Assembly (NCBI GenBank): GCA_947176615.1
Contig: CAMWRO010000179.1
Coordinates: 1-6,131, forward strand
Origin: an uncultured Porphyromonadaceae bacterium
GTDB taxonomy: Bacteria > Bacteroidota > Bacteroidia > Bacteroidales > Muribaculaceae
Direction: 5' to 3'
Length of the DNA stretch: 6,131 nt
Below, piece by piece: positions 1 through 6,131 of the stretch. Every line of letters begins with the position of its first letter. Position 1 is the stretch's first letter. The notes under the pieces are model-generated. The model was not told the DNA's origin. It made no database searches and saw nothing but the letters and a program-made list of their open reading frames with translations. The position numbers and the translations under genes were made by a program.

Positions 1-1245
1 CGTGGAGACTTTCCAGCCTCTACCCTGCCCGCCTACATCCTCTCGGGACTGAAAGCCTCGACCGTAATCCTCCCCGCAAGCCTAACTGCCATCGGCGAAG
101 GAGCCATGATGGGCGCGGCGGTGAAAAGTCTGGAAATACCGGCCTCGGTAAGGTCGATAGGCGACAACGCCTTCTGCGGCTGCAACGGACTGACATCGGT
201 CACCGTCCCCGCGACAGTGGAAGATGTGGGCCGCGGAGTGTTTTCCTCCTGCCGCAACCTTAAAACAGTCAGCTACGGCCTCCCCGACATCCCCGCATCG
301 GCTTTTGCCGGCTGCACGTCGCTTGTCTCGGTCGAAACACCGTCGGGCCTCCGCTCGATAGGCCGCGAGGCGTTCCGCCAGTGCGTGTCGCTTGCCGGTT
401 TTGACTACGGGACTTCGCTTGTGACGGTGGGCGACTTCGCTTTCAGCCATTCGGGACTGGAAGAGGCTGTAATGTCGTCATGTTCCGGTTTGTCCCATAT
501 CGGAAAGCAGGCTTTCGGCAACTGCGACCGACTGACTGCCGTATCGCTGCCCGACGGTGTTACAACCATTGGCGCAGGGGCATTCCTTGACGACACGGCA
601 CTGGAATCGGTCAATTTCCCGGCCGCAACCCGCACAGTCGAGCCATATACGTTCAAGGGGGCTGCTGCGGTTAATGATGCGTCCCGCCTGTTGAGTGGCG
701 ATGTCGACAGCATAGGCGCGTTTGCTTTCGTCGGCATGGACAAGGTCGGCGAGGTGGTTCTCCCCCCGCGGCTTGCCTATATCGGCGACAACGCCTTTGA
801 AGGATGGCTGTCGCTCAAAACAATCCATGCCGAAGAAATCGAAGGAGTCCCCTCACTGGGTAACGACGTGTGGGCCGGAGTTTATGCCCCGGGCGTGTTT
901 CTTTATGTGCCTGACAACCTCACAGGCGAGTTCATGGCCGCCCCGCAGTGGAAAGAATTCAGCATCGCACAGTCTGGTGCCCCCGGCTTGACCGGGGAAC
1001 TCGGCGGCATGCCGTCAACGGCGGTATCAGCGACGTGGGACGGCCCGACACTCACCATCACGTCTGATTCCGAGCCGATTGAAACCGTGACACTTTACGA
1101 CATCTCGGGCCGCTTGCTGCATTCCTGTGACAATATTGCCTCCTCGACCTTCACGATAGATACCGGCGGTTTCACAACCGATTTTTATATAATCCATGTA
1201 ACCACTCCCCCGGCAGCGGTCTCGTTCAAGACGGCACGCCGGTGA
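1..1245 (+). CDS. BspA-like leucine-rich-repeat surface protein, C-terminal part (5' end outside window)
   Basis: The frame is open from base 1, so this is the last 414 residues of a longer protein. An ATG at 106 falls inside the repeat region and is unlikely to be the true start. Residues about 18-285 are degenerate repeats of roughly 23 residues with the LRR_5/BspA pattern (L..V.LP..V..IG..AF.GC), for example IPASVRSIGDNAFCGC and SLPDGVTTIGAGAF. They are followed by the usual end of such domains, a VPD...APQWKEF stretch near residues 303-322. The last 70 residues or so (from about 344) resemble a T9SS type A sorting domain, with LYDISGRLL at 365-373 and a final strand rich in V, F and I. 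BspA-like proteins are exported and often bind host or matrix proteins; the ligand here is unknown. A signal peptide would lie upstream of the window. trmB starts 12 nt after the stop, so cotranscription is likely. Confidence 0.88.
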   Translation, partial: RGDFPASTLPAYILSGLKASTVILPASLTAIGEGAMMGAAVKSLEIPASVRSIGDNAFCGCNGLTSVTVPATVEDVGRGVFSSCRNLKTVSYGLPDIPASAFAGCTSLVSVETPSGLRSIGREAFRQCVSLAGFDYGTSLVTVGDFAFSHSGLEEAVMSSCSGLSHIGKQAFGNCDRLTAVSLPDGVTTIGAGAFLDDTALESVNFPAATRTVEPYTFKGAAAVNDASRLLSGDVDSIGAFAFVGMDKVGEVVLPPRLAYIGDNAFEGWLSLKTIHAEEIEGVPSLGNDVWAGVYAPGVFLYVPDNLTGEFMAAPQWKEFSIAQSGAPGLTGELGGMPSTAVSATWDGPTLTITSDSEPIETVTLYDISGRLLHSCDNIASSTFTIDTGGFTTDFYIIHVTTPPAAVSFKTARR

Positions 1246-1257
1246 AAATATTTTCTG

Positions 1258-2007
1258 ATGGGAAAAAACAAACTGAAAAAATTTGCTGAAATGGAAACGC
1301 TTGACTGCGTATTCCAGTATCCTTTTGCAGTGTTGAAAGAGCAGGGCGGATGTCCCATGCGCGGACACTGGAACCGGGATTATTTCCACAATGACAACCC
1401 GATTGTGGTCGAGCTCGGCTGCGGCAAGGGTGAATATGCGGTCGGACTTGCCTCCACCACTCCCGACAAAAATTTTATCGGCATCGATATCAAAGGGGCG
1501 CGCATGTGGACCGGAGCGCGGCGTGTGCGTGACCTCAATCTGGGAAACTGCGCCTTTCTCCGCACCGGTATCGAGCTTTTGGAGTCGTTTTTCGCCCCGG
1601 GAGAGGTGTCGGAAATATGGATTACCTTCCCCGACCCGCAGATGAAGAAGGTCAACAAGAGGCTCACCGGCACACGGTTCATGGAGCTTTACCGCAAGGT
1701 TCTCCTCCCCGGCGGACAGGTGCACCTGAAGACCGACAGTCCGTTTCTCTACACCTACACCCGCGAGATGCTGCGCCACAACGGCATAACCCCCGCGATG
1801 GACACGGCCGACCTCTATGGCGGCCCTCTGGCTACTGTCGTGCCGCCCATCAAGACATTCTATGAACAGCAGTGGCTTGACCGCGGACTTTCAATCAAAT
1901 TCCTCTCGTGGTCGCTGAACCCCGAGCCTCCCCTCACCGAACCCGACATCGAGATTGAGCCTGACACCTACCGAAGTTTCGGCCGAGGTGAACTTCAAGG
2001 CTTCTGA
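1258..2007 (+). CDS. trmB: tRNA (guanine-N7-)-methyltransferase TrmB
   Basis: This 249-residue protein matches TrmB, the SAM-dependent enzyme that makes m7G46 in the variable loop of tRNAs in the cytoplasm; E. coli TrmB is of similar length (239). Visible motifs are the SAM-binding glycine loop VELGCGKGEY (residues 51-60), the acidic end of the next strand in FIGIDIKGAR (D77), the catalytic-region signature ITFPDPQMKKVNKRL (122-136), HLKTDS (156-161) and the C-terminal tRNA-contact type segment TFYEQQWLDRG (200-210). The family motif is often PDPWPKKRHNKRR; here it is PDPQMKKVNKRL, which I recall as the Bacteroidota form. The ATG at 1258 is the natural start: it leaves 12 nt after the LRR gene and gives a full-length N-terminus. 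No Shine-Dalgarno is visible, as usual in this phylum. Cotranscription with both neighbours is plausible. Confidence 0.95.
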   Translation: MGKNKLKKFAEMETLDCVFQYPFAVLKEQGGCPMRGHWNRDYFHNDNPIVVELGCGKGEYAVGLASTTPDKNFIGIDIKGARMWTGARRVRDLNLGNCAFLRTGIELLESFFAPGEVSEIWITFPDPQMKKVNKRLTGTRFMELYRKVLLPGGQVHLKTDSPFLYTYTREMLRHNGITPAMDTADLYGGPLATVVPPIKTFYEQQWLDRGLSIKFLSWSLNPEPPLTEPDIEIEPDTYRSFGRGELQGF

Positions 2008-2055
2008 ATTTGTTATATAAACTGACATCACGTTCACGACTTTTTTCAACTATTT

Positions 2056-3159
2056 ATGGAGACATTATATCCCGCCCTTATACTTGACGCGCTGAAAAAC
2101 GTGCGTTATCCCGGCACGGGCAAAAATCTTGTCGATGCTGACATGATCGAAGACGACATACGCATCGACGGCAGCAGCGTGTCTTTTTCCATTATTTTTG
2201 ACAAATCCACCGACCCGTTCATCAAGTCGGTCCTCAAAGCGGCCGAAACAGCCATTCACACCTATATATCGCCCGAAGTCGAGGTCACCGTGGCCTCCAA
2301 GGCGCGTCACACCGCGCCTGCCAAGCAGGAGATACCGGTGCTGCCCGGCGTGAAAAACATCATCGGCATAGCATCGGGAAAAGGCGGCGTGGGAAAGTCG
2401 ACCGTGGCCTCCAACCTCGCTGTGGCGCTTGCCCGTGAAGGTTACAAGGTCGGACTGCTTGACGCCGATATTTTCGGCCCGTCGGTCCCCAAGATGTTTG
2501 GCATCGAGGAAGCGCCCGTCTATGTCCACAATGTCGACGGCCGCGACCTCATCATCCCCATCGAGCGTTACGGCGTGAAACTTCTCTCCATCGGCCTCGT
2601 GGTCGACCGCGAGAAAGCGGTGCTGTGGCGCGGCAGCATGGCATCCAACGCGCTGAAACAGCTCATCACCGACGCCGACTGGGGCGAACTCGACTATTTC
2701 CTCATCGACATGCCTCCCGGAACGAGCGACATTCACCTGACACTCGTCCAGACCCTCGCCATGACCGGGGCCGTCATCGTCACAACCCCGCAGGAGGTCG
2801 CACTTGCCGACGCCCGCAAGGGAATTGCCATGTTCATGGTCGACAGCATCAACGTCCCCGTGCTCGGACTTGTGGAGAACATGGCATGGTTCACCCCTGC
2901 CGAGCATCCCGATGAACGTTACTATATCTTTGGCCGCGAGGGTGGCGTAAGACTCGCCGGGGAACTTGGCATAAAGCTCCTCGCTCAGATTCCGCTCGTA
3001 GCGTCGATTGCCGATGCCGGAGACTCGGGCGCACCCATCGCCACTGAGGACTCCATCGCCGGACACGCGTTCATCCACCTCGCTCACGAAGTGATTGATG
3101 TCGTTGACCGCCGCAACCGCGACCTGCCTCCGACAACTACGGTCAAAATGAAAAAGTAA
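2056..3159 (+). CDS. Mrp/ApbC-family P-loop ATPase (Fe-S cluster carrier family), cysteine-free variant
   Basis: The 367-residue protein has the standard Mrp/ApbC architecture: an N-terminal MIP18 (DUF59)-like domain at about 1-83 and a SIMIBI/MinD-like ATPase from about 100 to the end. The deviant Walker A GKGGVGKS is at 108-115, the DADIFGPS segment at 136-143 and the switch/Walker B IDMPPGTSD at 217-225. Family members bind and transfer 4Fe-4S clusters to apoproteins in the cytoplasm, normally through a C-terminal CxxC at the dimer interface. Here that place reads VENMAWFTPAEHPDERYYIFG (residues 273-293) and lacks the CxxC. The MIP18 Cys-Pro is replaced by Asp-Pro (53-54). The whole protein contains no cysteine, so cluster binding by the usual ligands is not possible. 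Family membership is certain from the motifs; the carrier role is inference. It starts 48 nt after trmB, whose stop precedes an AT-rich gap. The product is often named Mrp or ApbC. Confidence 0.94.
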   Translation: METLYPALILDALKNVRYPGTGKNLVDADMIEDDIRIDGSSVSFSIIFDKSTDPFIKSVLKAAETAIHTYISPEVEVTVASKARHTAPAKQEIPVLPGVKNIIGIASGKGGVGKSTVASNLAVALAREGYKVGLLDADIFGPSVPKMFGIEEAPVYVHNVDGRDLIIPIERYGVKLLSIGLVVDREKAVLWRGSMASNALKQLITDADWGELDYFLIDMPPGTSDIHLTLVQTLAMTGAVIVTTPQEVALADARKGIAMFMVDSINVPVLGLVENMAWFTPAEHPDERYYIFGREGGVRLAGELGIKLLAQIPLVASIADAGDSGAPIATEDSIAGHAFIHLAHEVIDVVDRRNRDLPPTTTVKMKK

Positions 3160-3205
3160 TCAGAGGTTGTTCCTAAATCCGATACCTTCTTAAAAACAGA
3201 TCTTT

Positions 3206-4852
3206 ATGACGCTCTATCGCTTTTTATCTCTCTTCCTCGCGGCAGCCGCTTTTTCAGTGTCAGCCGAGATTCCTACCGCCTATTACAGCCGTCTTGACGG
3301 AAAATCGGGCGAGAATCTTAAAACAGCGGCTTTTGAAGTCATCAACCCCCACTCGACCGTCTCATCCTACTCTGACCTGCCCAAATATTTCATGCGCACC
3401 GACCTCTACCCCGAGTCGGAGCGGTGGTGGGACATGTACAGCGACATCCCGCTCTACGCGCCGTCGTTCAAGGGCCTCAACCGTGAGCACGCCTTCCCCA
3501 AAAGCTGGTGGGGCGGCTCGACCGATATTCCCGCATACGTCGACCTGAACCACCTCTACCCTTCCGAGGCCCGCGCCAATCAGGCCAAGAGCAACTATCC
3601 GCTCGGAATGGTGCAGACGGCAAAGTTTGACAACGGTATCACGCTGGTGGGATATGCCGTCAGCGGTCAAGGCGGCGGCGCGGCACAGGTCTTCGAGCCT
3701 GACGACGAGTACAAGGGCGACTTTGCGCGCACCTATTTCTACATGGTGACCTGTTACCAGAACCTCACATGGAAATATACCTACATGGTGCAGAACAACA
3801 CCTATCCCACCCTCAACTCGTGGGCTCTCGACCTGTTGCTCAAGTGGCACCGCGAGGACCCTGTGAGCCAGAAAGAGATTGAGCGTAACGAGACCATCTA
3901 CGGGATTCAGAACAACCGCAACCCGTTTATCGACTTCCCTGACCTTGCCGAGTACATCTGGGGCAACAAGGTCGGCGAGCCGTTCAAGGTGACCGGTTCC
4001 TCCGAGCCTGTCGGCGACCCGGTTATGATTACCCCCACCAACGGGATGTCACTCGATTTCCCCGACGTGGCCGTGGGTGGCGAGTCGACCGCAAAACTCT
4101 TTTTCCACACTCAGAATTTCACCAAGGACATCAGCGTGACCGTCAGCGGCACCAACCGCTCTTTCTTCACCCCCGATGACCGCTCGATTTCCTATAAGGT
4201 CACCAATACCGACAACGGTTACTGGCTGAATATCAAGTATAAACCCACCACTACCGGCGAGCATGAGGGACGGCTCGTGGTCTATGACGGCAACATCACC
4301 GGCTCGTTCTGGGTCGACCTGCGCGGAAAGTGCTACGACGTGCCTGTGCTGACTGCCCCGACTGCCCTCCCCGCAAGCGACATCACCGAGACATCCTATC
4401 TTGCATCGTGGGAAGTACCCGAAGACGAGGTTGTCGACTACTTTGTAGTCACCCGCACCCGCTATGTCAGCGGCGCGGCGACCGTCGAGGAGCTGCTTGC
4501 CGAGGAAAATTTCCTTGAAATCGAGGATTTTGACAAGAGTGACCGCGAGAGCTACGCCGTGCAGAGCGTGCGTCTCGGCTACCGCTCCCCCATGAGCAAC
4601 ATCGTCAATGTCGACCGCTCGGGCATCAACGACATCTCGGCCGACATGCCTCTCGCTGTCGAGAGCTATCCCGGCGTAGTGAGGTTTATATGCAGCGGCA
4701 ATCACACGGGGGCACGTCTCTATGACATCTCGGGACACCTCGTAATGACGCTTCCCGTTATCACTCCCGGCATGGAAATCAGCCTCCCGGCAGGAGCCTA
4801 TATCCTCGTGACCGACTCCCATCCCGCTCCCGTCAAGCTGATCGCTTATTGA
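3206..4852 (+). CDS. Secreted endonuclease I-family nuclease with T9SS-like C-terminal domain
   Basis: The 548-residue protein begins with a signal peptide (MTLYRFLSLFLAAAAFSVSA, likely cut after A20), which also supports the start. Residues about 21-255 are an endonuclease I (EndA/NucM/Vvn) His-Me finger domain. It shows LNREHAFPKSWWGG (91-104) with probable general base H95 and metal ligand E94, DLNHLYPSEARANQAKSNYPLG (113-134, N125 at the expected second metal-ligand position by comparison with Vvn), and the family end motif NNRNPFIDFPDLAEYIWG (236-253). Such enzymes degrade DNA and sometimes RNA outside the cytoplasm, so a nutrient or DNA-scavenging role is inferred. Beyond the nuclease, about 272-375 resembles an Ig-like choice-of-anchor domain, 384-470 a fibronectin type III-like domain, and 488-548 a T9SS type A sorting-like domain (LYDISGHLV, then LPAGAYILV). 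E. coli EndA lacks these extensions. The preceding ATPase gene ends 46 nt upstream. Confidence 0.92.
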   Translation: MTLYRFLSLFLAAAAFSVSAEIPTAYYSRLDGKSGENLKTAAFEVINPHSTVSSYSDLPKYFMRTDLYPESERWWDMYSDIPLYAPSFKGLNREHAFPKSWWGGSTDIPAYVDLNHLYPSEARANQAKSNYPLGMVQTAKFDNGITLVGYAVSGQGGGAAQVFEPDDEYKGDFARTYFYMVTCYQNLTWKYTYMVQNNTYPTLNSWALDLLLKWHREDPVSQKEIERNETIYGIQNNRNPFIDFPDLAEYIWGNKVGEPFKVTGSSEPVGDPVMITPTNGMSLDFPDVAVGGESTAKLFFHTQNFTKDISVTVSGTNRSFFTPDDRSISYKVTNTDNGYWLNIKYKPTTTGEHEGRLVVYDGNITGSFWVDLRGKCYDVPVLTAPTALPASDITETSYLASWEVPEDEVVDYFVVTRTRYVSGAATVEELLAEENFLEIEDFDKSDRESYAVQSVRLGYRSPMSNIVNVDRSGINDISADMPLAVESYPGVVRFICSGNHTGARLYDISGHLVMTLPVITPGMEISLPAGAYILVTDSHPAPVKLIAY

Positions 4853-4985
4853 CGGTAACAAGTGATAAACAATTATAAAAAGGCTGAATGTTATATAACC
4901 CGGCGAACTTGTCGCGTGTCGCAGGCATTATGATGTTGACAGATTTGAATTATTACCTAACCTATAAACTAATTTAATATAGAAT
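4853..4985 (+). promoter_or_regulatory. AT-rich intergenic leader with possible malate dehydrogenase promoter
   Basis: This 133-nt gap is the largest in the window, and its last 45 nt are strongly AT-rich, so it is where a promoter for the downstream gene would be expected. A TTTG at 4944-4947 followed after 22 nt by TAATTTAA (4970-4977) is a partial match to the Bacteroidota sigma-ABfr pattern (TTTG, about 19-21 nt, TAnnTTTG). The -7 element misses its last two bases, the spacer is slightly long, and transcription would start almost at the ATG. The gap also holds the perfect 10-bp palindrome GTTATATAAC (4890-4899). No strong terminator for the nuclease gene is visible. The region is plausible as regulatory, but the exact elements are uncertain. 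Confidence 0.3.
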
Positions 4986-6005
4986 ATGGAATTTCTGACA
5001 AATGAAAAACTGACCATAGTCGGTGCTGCCGGCATGATCGGATCCAACATGGCACAGACTGCGCTCATGATGCACCTGACACCCAACATCTGCCTCTACG
5101 ACCCCTTCGCACCCGCTCTTGAAGGCGTGGCCGAGGAGCTGTTTCACTGCGGTTTCGAGGGTGTGAACATCACCTATACATCTGACATCAAGGAAGCTCT
5201 TACCGATGCCAAATACATCGTTTCAAGCGGTGGTGCCGCCCGCAAGGCCGGCATGACCCGTGAAGACCTTCTCAAGGGCAACGCCCAGATTGCCGAGCAG
5301 TTTGGCAAGGATGTCAGGCAGTACTGCCCCGATGTCAAGCACATCGTCGTGATTTTCAACCCGGCCGACATTACCGGCCTTATCACCCTGCTTTACTCGG
5401 GCCTGAAACCTTCGTGTGTGACCACCCTCGCAGCCCTTGACTCGACACGTCTGCGCAGCGAGCTGGCCAAGTATTTCCACATCTCCCCCGACCTCGTTGT
5501 CAACTCCCGCACCTATGGCGGCCACGGCGAGCAGATGGCAGTGTTTGCATCGACTACCACCGTCGACGGCAAGCCTCTCGTTGACCTCATCGGCACCCCG
5601 AAACTCCCCTTGGAAGACTGGCTCGCAATCAAGCAGCGCGTCATTCAGGGCGGAAAGAACATCATCGACCTCCGCGGCCGCTCGTCGTTCCAGTCGCCTG
5701 CCTACATCTCCATCGAGATGATTGCAGCCGCTATGGGTGGCAAGCCTTTCCGCTGGCCTGCCGGCGCCTATGTCAACAACGACCGTTTCTCCCACATCAT
5801 GATGGCGACCGAAACCTCCATCACCAAGGATGGCGTTGTCTGCAAGCCCATTCAGGGAACTCCCGAGGAGGAAAAAGAGCTTGAAAAGAGCTACGAACAC
5901 CTCTGCAAGCTCCGCGACGAGGTTATCGAGATGGGAGTTATGCCCCCCATCGCCGACTGGCACCGTCTCAACCCCTACATGGACGAAAAGACAGATAACA
6001 AATAA
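4986..6005 (+). CDS. mdh: Malate dehydrogenase (NAD-dependent, LDH/MDH superfamily)
   Basis: The 339-residue cytoplasmic enzyme interconverts malate and oxaloacetate with NAD(H); in gut Bacteroidales this serves the reductive branch from oxaloacetate to fumarate and succinate (known physiology, not shown here). The N-terminal Rossmann motif is GAAGMIG (13-19), with D39 at the end of the second strand, which favours NAD over NADP. The mobile loop with substrate-binding arginines is ARKAGMTRED (85-94, R86 and R92). NPAD follows at 125-128, LDSTRLRSELA at 151-161 (D152 pairing with the catalytic His, R155 binding substrate) and the catalytic His180 in YGGHGEQM. Length is slightly above the usual 310-330, from a short N-terminal lead and a charged tail. 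Lactate dehydrogenase is the main alternative, but the arginine-rich loop favours MDH. The stop codon and the final Asn-Lys lie inside a heptamer repeat array. Confidence 0.93.
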   Translation: MEFLTNEKLTIVGAAGMIGSNMAQTALMMHLTPNICLYDPFAPALEGVAEELFHCGFEGVNITYTSDIKEALTDAKYIVSSGGAARKAGMTREDLLKGNAQIAEQFGKDVRQYCPDVKHIVVIFNPADITGLITLLYSGLKPSCVTTLAALDSTRLRSELAKYFHISPDLVVNSRTYGGHGEQMAVFASTTTVDGKPLVDLIGTPKLPLEDWLAIKQRVIQGGKNIIDLRGRSSFQSPAYISIEMIAAAMGGKPFRWPAGAYVNNDRFSHIMMATETSITKDGVVCKPIQGTPEEEKELEKSYEHLCKLRDEVIEMGVMPPIADWHRLNPYMDEKTDNK

Positions 6006-6057
6006 CAAATAAAAAATAAAAGATAACAGATAGCAGATAAAAAATAACAGATAGCAG
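5995..6057 (+). repeat. Tandem heptamer array, nine ATARMAR units (left arm)
   Basis: Reading in steps of seven from 5995 gives ATAACAA, ATAACAA, ATAAAAA, ATAAAAG, ATAACAG, ATAGCAG, ATAAAAA, ATAACAG, ATAGCAG. All nine units fit ATARMAR with no interruption. The array begins within the malate dehydrogenase gene, covers its stop codon and ends at the spacer. The preceding seven bases (AAGACAG) fit only partly, so this is the array boundary or a decayed unit. A 15-nt direct repeat (6023-6037 and 6044-6058) is part of the same pattern. Confidence 0.93.
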
Positions 6058-6098
6058 AGCAATGTTGCAAGGCTGCTATCTGTTATTTTTTATTTTTT
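6037..6098 (+). terminator. Intrinsic terminator core downstream of malate dehydrogenase, probably bidirectional
   Basis: Positions 6037-6057 and 6073-6093 are a perfect 21-bp inverted repeat around a 15-nt loop (AGCAATGTTGCAAGG). The stem core is ATAACAGATAGCAG pairing with CTGCTATCTGTTAT, with an A-run before it and runs of six T after it, the classical layout of a Rho-independent terminator. The loop can add a small GCA/TGC stem. The opposite strand also has a T-rich run after the stem, so a convergent gene beyond the window could use it too. It lies 31 nt after the malate dehydrogenase stop. Confidence 0.8.
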
Positions 6099-6128
6099 AT
6101 TTTTTATTTTTTATTTTTTATCTGTTAT
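6073..6128 (-). repeat. Tandem heptamer array, eight ATARMAR units in inverted orientation (right arm)
   Basis: On the minus strand, from 6128 down to 6073, the units are ATAACAG, five copies of ATAAAAA, ATAACAG and ATAGCAG. On the plus strand this appears as CTGCTATCTGTTAT, then repeated TTTTTTA, then TCTGTTAT. The three innermost units are identical to the three innermost units of the left array. The last three bases of the window (6129-6131) do not clearly continue the pattern, but the window ends there, so the outer boundary is not fixed. Confidence 0.93.
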
Positions 6129-6131
6129 TCG

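Noticed and set aside
1027..1779. A 250-codon minus-strand frame opposite the LRR gene end and trmB
   Set aside because: It overlaps two real genes with recognised motifs, crosses their boundary and shows no domain; it is a codon-bias shadow.
2008..2055. Promoter for the Mrp-like gene (TTTG at 2009-2012)
   Set aside because: No TAnnTTTG-like element occurs at the expected distance, so a lone TTTG in an AT-rich gap is not evidence.
2065..3087. A 340-codon open frame on the minus strand opposite the Mrp-like gene
   Set aside because: It lies wholly antisense to a gene with clear family motifs, and its translation is His/Asp/Gly-rich with no recognisable domain, as expected from codon bias in a GC-rich gene.
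3160..3205. Promoter for the nuclease gene (TTG at 3167 and TACCTTCT at 3183)
   Set aside because: The spacing is only 13 nt and the -7-like element is poor, so it does not fit the Bacteroidota promoter pattern; read-through from upstream is as likely.
4049..4861. A 270-codon minus-strand frame opposite the 3' half of the nuclease gene
   Set aside because: The + strand frame continues a protein with recognisable beta domains and a sorting-like tail; the antisense translation has no domain.
4903..4915. Small hairpin GCGA-ACTTG-TCGC as a terminator after the nuclease gene
   Set aside because: The stem is only 4 bp and no T-tract follows.
5223..6062. A 279-codon minus-strand frame starting with a hydrophobic, leader-like stretch
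   Set aside because: The apparent hydrophobic N-terminus (Leu, Phe, Ile, Tyr) is only the translation of the T-rich heptamer array, and the rest is antisense to malate dehydrogenase.
5995..6128. Possible CRISPR array
   Set aside because: The units are contiguous 7-mers with no spacers of constant length and no cas genes nearby; it is a simple tandem repeat in inverted arms.

Overview
The window reads as ordinary chromosome from a fairly GC-rich member of the Bacteroidales, most likely a gut lineage such as Muribaculaceae; this assignment is inference and Alistipes-like relatives cannot be excluded. The reasons are: a cysteine-free Mrp/ApbC ATPase of the Bacteroidota type, a BspA-like leucine-rich-repeat surface protein, a secreted endonuclease I with a T9SS-like C-terminal tail, a malate dehydrogenase starting MEFLTNEKLTIVGAAGMIG, and AT-rich leaders without clear Shine-Dalgarno sequences.

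Layout, all genes on the + strand: (1) positions 1-1245, the 3' part of a BspA-like LRR protein whose start lies outside the window; (2) 1258-2007, trmB, tRNA (guanine-N7)-methyltransferase, only 12 nt downstream; (3) 2056-3159, an Mrp/ApbC-type P-loop ATPase; (4) 3206-4852, a secreted endonuclease I-family nuclease with extra C-terminal domains; (5) after a 133-nt AT-rich gap, 4986-6005, malate dehydrogenase. The first four genes have gaps of 12, 48 and 46 nt and could be one transcript. Malate dehydrogenase probably has its own promoter. The genes do not form an obvious pathway: two are exported or surface proteins sharing a similar C-terminal domain, and three are cytoplasmic housekeeping functions.

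The most unusual structure is at the right edge. From inside the last codons of malate dehydrogenase to the window end, the DNA is two facing arrays of a 7-bp repeat (consensus ATARMAR): nine direct units at 5995-6057 and eight inverted units at 6073-6128, around a 15-nt spacer. In register they form a hairpin with 56-bp arms and only 7 differences. Its core, 21 perfect base pairs followed by T-tracts, looks like an intrinsic and possibly bidirectional terminator. I found no RNA genes, insertion sequences, CRISPR arrays or phage genes, and no clear new multi-gene system.
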